Positions 25,052-33,395 of a stretch of DNA of 64,000 nucleotides are shown piece after piece. This DNA is from JOPF133 sp052144935 (GTDB taxonomy: Bacteria > Acidobacteriota > Terriglobia > Bryobacterales > Bryobacteraceae): assembly GCA_052144935.1 (NCBI GenBank), contig JBKQPR010000254.1, forward strand, positions 1 through 64,000, written 5' to 3'. Below the pieces are notes generated by a model. It saw only the letters and a list, made by a program, of their open reading frames with translations, had not been told where the DNA came from and did no database searches. How positions within the stretch are numbered: the first letter of the stretch is position 1; the number at the start of each line of letters is the position of its first letter. The position numbers and the translations under genes were made by a program.

Positions 25052-26647
25052 ATGAGGTCCAAGGGATCGTCATTGCTCGTTACGGCTTGCGCCGTCTTCT
25101 TCGCGGATTCGCAGTGCGCCGCGCAGATCCTTACGGCGCAATACGATAACGCCCGCACGGGGGCCACGCTGCAGGAGACCACGCTCGCTCCAAGCAACGT
25201 GAATGTGGGCCGCTTTGGAAAGCTCTTCTCCTTGCAAGTGGATGGGGATGTCTATGCGCAACCGCTGTTTTTGCCGAACGTCGAGATCCCCGGCAAGGGC
25301 GTCCACAACGTAATCTACATCGCGACCGAGCATAACAGCGTGTGTGCGTTCGATGCGGGCGGCGTGCCTTCGGAGCCGCTCTGGCATGTCAACTTTCTGA
25401 ACGCGGGAGCGGGTATCGGCACGGTGCCGGCGCGTGACGTGGCCTGCCCCTTCATCGCGCCGGAAATTGGGATCACGCCCACGCCGGCGATCGATCTGCA
25501 ATCCGGGACGCTCTACGTGTTGGCGCGGACCAAGGAGAGCCGCGGGGCGCTCTCCGCCGGCCGCTATGCGCAGACGCTGCATGCGCTCGCGGTCACGACG
25601 GGAGCCGAGAAGTTCGGCGGCCCGGTGGAGATCAAGGCATCGGTCAAAGGCAGCGGGGTGGGACGATCGGGGGGCGAGGTGGCCTTCGACGCGCTGCGCG
25701 AACTGCCTCGCGCGGCGGTTCTGCTGGCCAATGGGCAGGTCTACCTGACGTGGGGATCTTCGTGCGACGTGGGGCCCTACCACGGCTGGGTGATGGCCTA
25801 CGACGCGCACACGCTGGCGCAGACGGCGGTGTTCAACACGTCGCCGGACGCCGAGGAGAGCGGGATTTGGCAGAGCGATAACGGTCCGGCGGCCGACGAA
25901 CAGGGGAATGTCTATCTCGCTACCGGGAACGGCAGGTTTACGGTGGCCGCCAAGGGCCGCGATTATGGCGACAGCGTGCTCAAGCTAGGCCTCGCCAGCG
26001 GCGTTTTCCAGGTGCTGGACTACTTCACGCCATTCAACGAGAAGGTTCTGAACAGCCAGGACGAAGACCTCGGTTCGGGCGGACCGGTGCTGCTTCCCGA
26101 GCAGCCTGGCGACACGCGGCGGCTGGTGTTGGCAGGCGGCAAGGATGGGTGCCTCTACGTTTTGGATCGGGCGCGGCTTGGGAAGTGCCAGGAGGGGAGC
26201 AACAACGTCGTCGAGGTGCTCCGCTTCCGCGGCGGGATCTACGCGGCGCCGGCCTACTGGAACGGCCGGGTGTACATGCTGGCCTCCAACGATTATCTGG
26301 CGGCATTCCCGGTGCGGCAGGGGAAATTAGCGGTCCAGCCGGACGCCATGGGCCCCGAGCGGTTCGGCAATCCCGGCGCCACGCCGGCGATTTCGGCGGA
26401 TGGAACGCGCAACGGCATTGTGTGGCTGATTGAGACTAAGGCGTGGAATGGGGCTGACCGTCCGGCGGTCCTGCATGCCTACGACGCGGCTAACGTGGCG
26501 CACGAGCTGTGGCACAGCGAGCAGAATAGCGCTCGGGACCGGGTCGGGCAAACACTCCGTTTCACGATCCCGACGGTGGTCAACGGACGCGTTTTCGTCG
26601 AAGCCAAGGGGAGGGTGGACGTCTACGGCTTACACAGCGTCCGGTAA
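25052..26647 (+). CDS. Secreted PQQ-type beta-propeller protein
   Basis: A 531-residue secreted protein with signal peptide (to about residue 24, CAAQ). Repeating strands typical of PQQ-dehydrogenase-like propellers occur, such as DGDVYAQPLFLPNV, NVIYIATEHNSVCAFDA, TPTPAIDLQSGTLYVLAR, GNVYLATGNGRF and KDGCLYVLDR. I cannot see the full set of PQQ and calcium ligands, so it may be a structural or binding propeller rather than a quinoprotein enzyme. A strong AGGAGGGC ribosome site precedes the ATG. No cytochrome partner is adjacent. Confidence 0.8.
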   Translation: MRSKGSSLLVTACAVFFADSQCAAQILTAQYDNARTGATLQETTLAPSNVNVGRFGKLFSLQVDGDVYAQPLFLPNVEIPGKGVHNVIYIATEHNSVCAFDAGGVPSEPLWHVNFLNAGAGIGTVPARDVACPFIAPEIGITPTPAIDLQSGTLYVLARTKESRGALSAGRYAQTLHALAVTTGAEKFGGPVEIKASVKGSGVGRSGGEVAFDALRELPRAAVLLANGQVYLTWGSSCDVGPYHGWVMAYDAHTLAQTAVFNTSPDAEESGIWQSDNGPAADEQGNVYLATGNGRFTVAAKGRDYGDSVLKLGLASGVFQVLDYFTPFNEKVLNSQDEDLGSGGPVLLPEQPGDTRRLVLAGGKDGCLYVLDRARLGKCQEGSNNVVEVLRFRGGIYAAPAYWNGRVYMLASNDYLAAFPVRQGKLAVQPDAMGPERFGNPGATPAISADGTRNGIVWLIETKAWNGADRPAVLHAYDAANVAHELWHSEQNSARDRVGQTLRFTIPTVVNGRVFVEAKGRVDVYGLHSVR

Positions 26648-26686
26648 GTATCCTCCCAGGAGGCGCCGGCACGTCCGCCGCAGCCG

Positions 26687-27721
26687 CTATTGGCTGTTCG
26701 CCGGGAGGGAATAGAAATCGTAGGTCAGCGTCCAGGTGAATTCGCCGCCGGGCTCGATCGCCATTCCGATGAAAGGCTCAATAGCGAGCACGGAGCGGAT
26801 GGACCACAACATCGCTCGCAACAACGGACGGTCGGCGGTGATCCTCATTCCGGCGCCCACCCGCCGATTCTCAATGCGAATATCGTAGTCCTTCGAGTTG
26901 TCACCGAATCCCTGTACACCGGTCGAAACCGTCTCTTGGTTCTGCAAGGTCCTCAGGTACACAATCCGGTGGCCGCGGATCGCGGCCAGTTGCTCATTGG
27001 GAGGCCGGCCGGACTGGATTTCGAAGGGAAAGGAGATCTCGAAGTCCGGGCCGGTCGGCTGTTTGTCCAGGACCAGAAAATTGTGATTGTATACGTCGGC
27101 CTCAATCGCCCGGCGACCCGTGTTCTTCAAGCTATGTTGCAGAATCATCTCCGGCTTGTCCTTCGCCAGCCGGATGGTCTTGCGGTACACGTAGGCGTAT
27201 CCCGCCGGCCCGCTGAGCTCCTGTACGAATTCGATCCACTCCGGGCCTTTGCCTATGCTCCACTTGCCCGGGTCCACCACCTCGTACGCCTTGTAGTGGT
27301 CGTAGGCGGGCTCGTTGGGCTTGCGCAGCACTCCTACGCCGATCTTGAGGAACGTATCGCCGGGCTTGGCCTCATCGTATCCCAACGTCTTGCCGCCGCT
27401 TGAAAACTCCTCGACTGGTCCGCTGATCGCGCTCGCGGGACCAGCGACAATGTCGGGGCCGTCGTAAATGAAGTCATGAACCTTCGGGTCCATTCTCTGA
27501 AACCATGGTCCGTAGTAATTGTGGCCCTTGTACTCCAGGCTGGCGATGACGCCGGACCAATCGAACCGCGTCCCGCGATAGTACCCGCGCTGGGCGTCAG
27601 GCAGGTACAGGATGGCGCGGATCTGGCCGTTCGAAATCTCCGCCTGGGGGTAGTCTGCCGCAAGGCATCCGCCGGCCAGACCGCATACCAGCGCGATCAC
27701 GGTGAAAGCGTCTCTTGTCAT
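26687..27721 (-). CDS. Secreted protein with galactose-mutarotase-like fold (hypothetical)
   Basis: A 344-residue protein with signal peptide (to about residue 22). Strands such as QAEISNGQIRAILYLPD, FDWSGVIASLEYKGHNYYG, AYVYRKTIRLAKDKPEMILQ and EADVYNHNFLVLD are typical of aldose-epimerase/mutarotase-like beta sandwiches, with a candidate His in NHNF. Not assignable to a characterised enzyme. The ATG at 27721 follows GGGAG. It is convergent with the propeller gene. Confidence 0.6.
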   Translation of the reverse strand: MTRDAFTVIALVCGLAGGCLAADYPQAEISNGQIRAILYLPDAQRGYYRGTRFDWSGVIASLEYKGHNYYGPWFQRMDPKVHDFIYDGPDIVAGPASAISGPVEEFSSGGKTLGYDEAKPGDTFLKIGVGVLRKPNEPAYDHYKAYEVVDPGKWSIGKGPEWIEFVQELSGPAGYAYVYRKTIRLAKDKPEMILQHSLKNTGRRAIEADVYNHNFLVLDKQPTGPDFEISFPFEIQSGRPPNEQLAAIRGHRIVYLRTLQNQETVSTGVQGFGDNSKDYDIRIENRRVGAGMRITADRPLLRAMLWSIRSVLAIEPFIGMAIEPGGEFTWTLTYDFYSLPANSQ

Positions 27722-28101
27722 ATTCAACTCCCAAGCTCAGGATGGCACAGCCTGTAGCGTTTCCTTTGGCCCATTTTGGCGTTCTTGGCCTTTTCTTCGA
27801 CCTGTCCCTTCGCGGGCGCAACGCCGGCGCCGGTTTACCGGCCGCTCGCCGCGTTGTCGCCCATGAATCGGCGAAGGATTTCGGCAAGACGTCGAAGCGC
27901 GAGGGACCGGCGTCGTCTTTTCGGCCCCCCAAAAAGCGGAAACCGCCAGCACTAGACCCGGCCATCGGGGCTTGAGTAGCCGGCGGAGATTGCCACGATC
28001 GCATCCGTGCGGGGAAGGGAGCAGGGGCGATTGAAGAAGCAAAAGCGCTGCCCACGTCACCCAAGGCCTATCTTCTAGTGTTACGCTCTGATTTTCCAGC
28101 C
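27722..28101. other. Intergenic stretch without recognisable features
   Basis: About 380 bases between the divergent mutarotase-like and SDR genes. No convincing frame, palindrome or RNA gene. It should contain promoters for both genes but no consensus boxes stand out. Confidence 0.4.
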
Positions 28102-28863
28102 ATGCAAGACAAGGTAGACAAAGTCATCCTGGTCTTCGGCGGGGCCGGTGGCATTGGCGCGCTGGTCAGCGCGCGACTTGCCTCGGGGGGCGCGCGGGTC
28201 GTCATCGCCGATCTGAACGCGGCCCAGGCCCAGGCGAAGGCCGTGGGCCTCGTTGCCGAGGGGGGACAGGCCATCGGAGTCGCGTGCGACATCACCGATC
28301 CCGAGTTGTGTGAGTGCGCGGCGCAAGCTGCGGTCGATCGATTTGGCCAGCTCGATGGCGTAGTGAACTGCGCGGGTATCAGCAAGCCGCACGACTCCAT
28401 CTCACTCGCGCCCGCGGACTGGGCGCGCATGGTGGACGTACAACTCAACGGCGCGTTCTACGTTGCGCAAGCGTGCGCCAGGCGCATGTGGACCGCGGGC
28501 GGTGCGATCGTGTTTATCAGCAGCATCAATGCCGAGGCCGCGTTCCCTCGCCGGGCTGCCTATTGCTCGGCCAAGGCCGGCGTGGCCATGCTCACGAAGG
28601 TGCTGGCCATTGAGTGGGCAGAGAAGCGCATACGCGTCAACGCCGTCGGCCCGGCCCATGTCGCCACCGAGATGACGGAGCGCAACGTCGCGGCAGGCAA
28701 TATAAACGAAGCGCAGATCAAGGCCCGCATCCCGCTGGGCCGGCTGGCCCAACCCGCCGACGTGGCCGACGCCGTGTCCTTCCTGCTGAGCGAGCAAGCC
28801 AGCTTTATTACGGGACACTCGCTGTATGTGGACGGCGGCTGGCTCGCCTACGGATACTTCTGA
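28102..28863 (+). CDS. Short-chain dehydrogenase/reductase (SDR)
   Basis: A classical SDR of about 253 residues. The cofactor-binding glycine motif is FGGAGGIGA (usual TGxxxGxG), NCAG follows at residue about 88, the active-site Ser is in FISSIN and the catalytic pair in YCSAKAG. The C-terminal GHSLYVDGGW is typical. The Asp at VVIADLN (end of strand 2) points to NAD rather than NADP. An upstream in-frame GTG at 28078 is less likely than ATG 28102. Substrate unknown. Confidence 0.88.
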   Translation: MQDKVDKVILVFGGAGGIGALVSARLASGGARVVIADLNAAQAQAKAVGLVAEGGQAIGVACDITDPELCECAAQAAVDRFGQLDGVVNCAGISKPHDSISLAPADWARMVDVQLNGAFYVAQACARRMWTAGGAIVFISSINAEAAFPRRAAYCSAKAGVAMLTKVLAIEWAEKRIRVNAVGPAHVATEMTERNVAAGNINEAQIKARIPLGRLAQPADVADAVSFLLSEQASFITGHSLYVDGGWLAYGYF

Positions 28864-28899
28864 TCGGTTCACCCGGACTGACCTGATCGCCTCCGGAAT

Positions 28900-29150
28900 C
28901 GAGCGAGGCCGGCAGTTTACGGCTTTAGCGGGGCGCTGATGGCAATGGCTTTTTCGCCTGATGGCGAGATGTTCCACTATCTGACGTTTCAACCGAACGG
29001 AGAAACTTCGTTTTCCCGCATCGAGGTGCACACGGGCAAATCGCAAACGATTGTAAGTCACCTCGATACGAGTCCGGGGCGGGGGCCCGATAGCTGTGTC
29101 GCCCGACGGCGAGCGCGCGTATCCGGCCCGCGAGCGATGGTGTGCCGTAT
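28900..29150 (+). pseudogene. PD40/TolB-like beta-propeller fragment, frameshifted
   Basis: The frame starting before 28939 reads MAFSPDGEMFHYLTFQP and RIEVHTGKSQTIVSHL, a TolB/WD40-type propeller blade. After about 29085 the match continues only in the next frame as PIAVSPDGERAYPAR, then stops. A real gene would be several hundred residues longer at both ends. This is a decayed remnant, not expressed as a functional protein. Confidence 0.65.
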
Positions 29151-29215
29151 AGCCGAGAAAACCGCCATCTTCCCGATGCTCGATTCTCGCCTTCTGACGA
29201 TTCAGGTCACCTGCC

Positions 29216-29690
29216 CTACACACGTTCAGGTGGGAGGATCACCGTGTCAAGACCCTCCGTGCCAACATTGATGAGACAGTTCTCCTGGTCGTAATTACTG
29301 ATCAGGGCGAGGATACCATGCCGCTGCGGTCGAAACGCCGCGCCAACTCCTCCAGCGAGTAGCCAAAACTCCATCTCTGCCAACAGCCAACCTTGTTCCA
29401 GCGCGCTTTCCCGCGGACTGAAGCGCAGTGTCCGGTCCAACAACAGAGCTTCGGCTTCGCTCGTCGCCCAGACGGTGGCCTCGACCGTGTCCCGACCCAG
29501 TTGCTGGAGCGCCGCGATGCGCTTATGGCCGTCGATCACCAGATAGCGGTCGCCGTGATCCGGGCAGCGGATGGGCGTCGGCTGGCCGGACTCAGCCGGG
29601 GACGCCATCAGGAGCCGCTGGAGGCGCGGTTGGCGGACTCAGAGGTGTTCCCAGCGCCGGTCGAGTCGGCCGCTCGCACCCTCAGCGCCC
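29216..29690 (-). pseudogene. ParB-like nuclease-domain protein, multiply broken
   Basis: The best part of the frame (GDRYLVIDGHKRIAALQQLG, then RDTVEATVW and ALEQGWLLAEM) matches ParB/Srx-fold proteins that sit beside mobile elements. Upstream the same frame reads RRWEHL, then a TGA, then VRQPRLQRLLMASPAES, so a stop interrupts the conserved N-terminus. Downstream the family block SLEELARRFDRS continues in another frame near 29340-29380. Three lesions mean the gene is dead. Confidence 0.7.
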
Positions 29691-29699
29691 GACGGCTGC

Positions 29700-30024
29700 A
29701 CGCCGACAGATCGGTTCGCACCAACGGCCCATAAGGAAAAGATCGCTGCCAAATGGGGGGCTTGATAGGAGGATAGGGCAACGCAGGGATGCGACCCGAG
29801 CGCCGAATCAAGCCCGGAGTGGATGGCGGCCTTCGGCCGCCTCCTGGTTAGCCCGCTCCCCCAATCTAAGGACAGGCCAAATTCCGTCCAACCAGAGGTT
29901 TCACAATTTCAGAAAGGAGGGTCCCGCAGGACCGGTCGTTTATCCAGCTCTTCAGGCTCATCCTTCAATGAGAATATGCTCGGTGACGGTGCGGTGGCCG
30001 GCAGCACCGAAACTCGCGCCAGTC
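29700..30024. other. Intergenic stretch, decayed DNA
   Basis: No supported gene. It includes GGATGGCGGCCTTCGGCCGC near 29820, a small GC hairpin (GCGGCC/GGCCGC), and otherwise nothing recognisable. It joins the ParB-like remnant to the glycosyltransferase 3' end. Confidence 0.4.
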
Positions 30025-31197
30025 TTACCGTTCCACGCTTCCGGGAGTTACCGGCACCAGCACGCCGTCGCGGATGTAGTAATCGCTCCCGCGCCAGCGC
30101 ACACTGCGCCGGGCGAAGCTGGCCAGCCAGATGGCGAAGGCCACCGCGTCCCACGGCGCGATCATCCAGGCGCGCTTCCAGAAGTTGGGCTGCCGCAGTC
30201 CGCGGTGAAACAGCCCCGTGATCGCCATGCGCAGGGCCAGGTACACACCCAGATAGCCCGCCGCCACCGCCACCGTGGGGTGCACCGCAATGGCTGCCAG
30301 CGACCACGGAAGGCCCTGCGTGAGCAGCAGCCCCAGATGTCCCCAGGGCCGCATGTGGCGCATCACCACGATCCAGCGCAGGCGCTTGTGGATCAGCTCC
30401 CGCAAGGAGTGGTAATCGGCCACCGTCGCCACGGGATAGGGCAGAAGCTCCACCTCGTAGCCCTGGTCTGCAATCAGCCGACCCACCAGCAAGTCGTCCG
30501 CCGGCCGGTTCTCGATGGCCGCATAGCCGCCGAAACCCGCCAGCCGCGTACGCGTGGTGGCGATGGTGGGACCGAGCGCGAACTTAATACCATCCAACTG
30601 CCAGGCCACCACGATGCCGGGATAAAAGTCGGACATCATGCCCACCGATTGCAGCCGGTCTACGAAGTTCCCGTCCTCGGCCGGAACGTAAAAGCAGGTA
30701 ACCGCGCCTACCTTCGGGTCCGCCAGGGGCGCCACCACCGAGCGCAGATAGTCGGGGCGGGCGCGCACATCGCTGTCGCTGATGACCACGTACTCGTGCC
30801 GGGCCTCACTTACCAGGCGCGCCAACTTGGCGACTTTGTCGTTGGTGGCGCGGCGGCCGGCGCCGAACAACACGCGAATGCGGCGCTCCGGAAAATCGCG
30901 GGCCAGCCGCTCGATGGCCGGAAGCGCCGGATCGTCTTCGTCGGCGCAAAAGACCACTTCGTACTCGGGATAGTCCTGGCGGCAGAAGCTGGCGAAATTT
31001 TCGTAGGCGTCCGGGTCCAGACCGCGAATCGGCTTCAGAATACTCACTGGCGGCGTAAATTCCCGGAGCGCGCCCGTGCGGTTGGCCTGGCGGCCGAAGA
31101 AGCGAAGGCAACTGTAAATGGCGATGCCATAGTAGACGAATGGAATGGCAGCCACTGCCAGGAACAGCACGGTGAGTGGGGCGGGCGACGTGGGCAT
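30025..31197 (-). CDS. HpnI-like family 2/21 glycosyltransferase
   Basis: A 390-residue membrane glycosyltransferase of the ceramide-glucosyltransferase / HpnI group. An N-terminal helix (residues 7-27) is followed by the GT-A domain: VSILKPIRGLDPDAYENF, the DxD-like DSDV, ENRPADDLLVGRL with the catalytic Asp pair, and KRLRW (the Q/RxxRW box), then C-terminal helices. HpnI adds N-acetylglucosamine in hopanoid side-chain synthesis; other members glucosylate ceramide. No other hopanoid gene is nearby, so the acceptor lipid is open. The start at 31197 has CGGAGGAAG directly upstream. Confidence 0.85.
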   Translation of the reverse strand: MPTSPAPLTVLFLAVAAIPFVYYGIAIYSCLRFFGRQANRTGALREFTPPVSILKPIRGLDPDAYENFASFCRQDYPEYEVVFCADEDDPALPAIERLARDFPERRIRVLFGAGRRATNDKVAKLARLVSEARHEYVVISDSDVRARPDYLRSVVAPLADPKVGAVTCFYVPAEDGNFVDRLQSVGMMSDFYPGIVVAWQLDGIKFALGPTIATTRTRLAGFGGYAAIENRPADDLLVGRLIADQGYEVELLPYPVATVADYHSLRELIHKRLRWIVVMRHMRPWGHLGLLLTQGLPWSLAAIAVHPTVAVAAGYLGVYLALRMAITGLFHRGLRQPNFWKRAWMIAPWDAVAFAIWLASFARRSVRWRGSDYYIRDGVLVPVTPGSVER

Positions 31198-31481
31198 CTT
31201 CCTCCGTGATTTCCCAAACCTCGGGGCCGCTTGTTTGGACGCTCTCAACAGGCTTCCGCGTTACACCCCGGTTTGGTGTCAGGCTCGGGCGGGCCGGCAA
31301 ACCGCGAGTTAACGTCCTCCCACCTGCGGATTTAGCTCTAAAGAACTAGTTTTGGACAGGCAGGCCCGTGCTAAATTTAAGGCTCCAGATGCCCGAGCGG
31401 TAACCGGCGAATTCTCAGAGGCACGCCGGCTGCGGATGCCACAGAGGGCAAGCGGTCGCGCTTTGCCCGGGATCATCGACC

Positions 31482-33395
31482 TTGTGCGGAATTGCCGGTT
31501 TTACCCATCGTAGAACGATCCCCGACCCCAGCCGCATACGCAATGCGGTTGAATGTCTCATCCACCGGGGACCCGACCATCAAGGCGTTTACGAAACTCC
31601 CACGGCTTCCGTAGGCGCTGCCCGCCTGAAGATCGTCGATCTGGAATCCGGGGATCAGCCCCTGGTCTCGCCCGACGGGGCGACCACGATTGCCTTTAAC
31701 GGCGAAGTCTATAACCACGCCGAGTTGCGCGGAGAGCTGGAACGGCGCGGCCACCACTTTCGCACCCGCACCGACACCGAAACCGTTCTGGCGGCATACC
31801 TGGAGTGGGACACCGGTTGTTTCGCCCGTCTTCGCGGCATGTTCGCGGTGGCGTTTTGGACCGAATCCAGGCGCCGTCTGGTGCTGGCGCGCGACCGCCT
31901 GGGCATCAAGCCGCTCTACACCGCCCACCATCGCGGCGAACTGTACTTCGGTTCCGAAATCAAGGCCATTTTCGCGCACCCGGAAATCGAGCGGCGCCTG
32001 TCTTTGGCGGGGTTGGATTGTTATCTCTCGCTGAACTATGTGCCGTGCCCCTGGACGCTCGCCGAAGGAGTGGAAAAGCTGCCGCCCGCGCATTGGCTGG
32101 AATGGCGCGACGGAGTGGTGCGTTCGGAGGCCTACTGGCGCCTGCCCGATGCTCCGCAGCCGTTCTGGACCCTGGATGCCGCCCGGTGCGAGCTCGATAG
32201 CCTGCTCAAGCAATCCATGCGGGAGCACCTGTTGTCGGATGTTCCCCTGGGCGTGTGGCTGAGCGGAGGGATCGATTCGTCCGCCATTCTGCACTACGCC
32301 GCCAGCGCCGCCAGCGGGCCGCTGAAGACCTTCTCGATTTCCTTCGCCGGGCGCAGTTTCGACGAATCGGCGTACATCCGCCAAATGGTCTCCGTCTACG
32401 GCACCCAGCACCAGCAGCTCGATCTGAACCCGCAGCTCGACCTGCCGGGCGCCATCCAGGAGTTCGCATACTACTTCGACGAGCCGGTGGCCGACGCGGG
32501 CGCGCTGCCGGTGTGGTATCTCTCGCGGATGACGCGCCCGAGCGCCACCGTGGCGCTCAGCGGCGAGGGCGCCGACGAGCTGTTTGGCGGCTACCTGACT
32601 TACCGCGCCGACGAGCTGGCCCGCGCCGCCGGACGATGCCCGCGCGCACTGCTCTGGCTGGCGCTGCGGGCGGCGGCCTCGTGGCCGGTCTCCGACGAAA
32701 AGATCGGCTTCGAATACATGTTGAAGCGCTTCCTGGAAGGCTGCCAGTTGCCGCAGGAAGAAGCCCACGTCTACTGGAACGGCGCCTTCAGCGGCGCGGA
32801 GAAACGGTCGATCGCCCGGCCGCTGCCCGGCGCGCTCCGCCGCGTCCTGGCGGAACTCGCCGCGGCCGGCCCCAGCCTGCCCGCCTGGCTCCACTTCGAC
32901 CAGCAGTATTATCTGCCCGACGACATCCTGGCCAAGACCGACCGCATGAGCATGGCGCACTCGGTGGAAGTGCGGCCGCCCTATCTGGATCATCGCATCG
33001 TCGAATTCGCGGCCGCGCTTCCGGAGGACCTCAAGATCCGCGGCACGCACCAGAAGATCGTGCTCAAGGAGTTGATGAAGAACAAACTGCCTCCCGCGAT
33101 CCTGCGGCACAAGAAAACCGGCTTCGATATTCCGGCGCACGAGTGGCTGCGCGGCCCTCTGCGGCCTCTCCTGGTGGAGACGCTGGAAGCCGGCGCGGCC
33201 GAACACGCGGACCTGTTTCATCCGCCCGCCATCCACAGCCTTTTGCGCCGCCACCTGGAACGGCGCGCCAACCTGGGCTATCAGCTTTGGGGCCTGATGG
33301 TACTATTTCTGTGGATGAAACGATGGCGTATCCAGACGATTCCCACACGCGAAGCGGGCCTAGAGACAACTCCCAATATCTTCACTTCGGTCTGA
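31482..33395 (+). CDS. asnB: Asparagine synthase (glutamine-hydrolysing)
   Basis: A 637-residue two-domain amidotransferase. The N-terminal glutaminase begins TTG-TGC, so Cys2 is the nucleophile (CGIAGF) and the TTG at 31482 is the only start that exposes it; RGPD and NGEVYNH follow. The synthetase domain has the PP-loop VWLSGGIDSSA (near 260) and SGEGADELFGGY. It makes asparagine or, in glycan clusters, amidates a sugar or peptide. It overlaps the ArnT-like gene by 73 bases and neighbours another glycosyltransferase, so a role in envelope or exopolysaccharide synthesis is as likely as free asparagine supply. The exosortase-linked form of this family is also about this length. Confidence 0.87.
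   Translation: MCGIAGFTHRRTIPDPSRIRNAVECLIHRGPDHQGVYETPTASVGAARLKIVDLESGDQPLVSPDGATTIAFNGEVYNHAELRGELERRGHHFRTRTDTETVLAAYLEWDTGCFARLRGMFAVAFWTESRRRLVLARDRLGIKPLYTAHHRGELYFGSEIKAIFAHPEIERRLSLAGLDCYLSLNYVPCPWTLAEGVEKLPPAHWLEWRDGVVRSEAYWRLPDAPQPFWTLDAARCELDSLLKQSMREHLLSDVPLGVWLSGGIDSSAILHYAASAASGPLKTFSISFAGRSFDESAYIRQMVSVYGTQHQQLDLNPQLDLPGAIQEFAYYFDEPVADAGALPVWYLSRMTRPSATVALSGEGADELFGGYLTYRADELARAAGRCPRALLWLALRAAASWPVSDEKIGFEYMLKRFLEGCQLPQEEAHVYWNGAFSGAEKRSIARPLPGALRRVLAELAAAGPSLPAWLHFDQQYYLPDDILAKTDRMSMAHSVEVRPPYLDHRIVEFAAALPEDLKIRGTHQKIVLKELMKNKLPPAILRHKKTGFDIPAHEWLRGPLRPLLVETLEAGAAEHADLFHPPAIHSLLRRHLERRANLGYQLWGLMVLFLWMKRWRIQTIPTREAGLETTPNIFTSV

Noticed and set aside
29428..31209. Long plus-strand frame spanning the ParB-like remnant and glycosyltransferase
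   Set aside because: It is antisense to the HpnI-like gene and joins unrelated regions; an artefact of GC content.
31473..33254. A 593-codon frame antisense to asnB
   Set aside because: Same cause: a mirror frame of an unambiguous gene.
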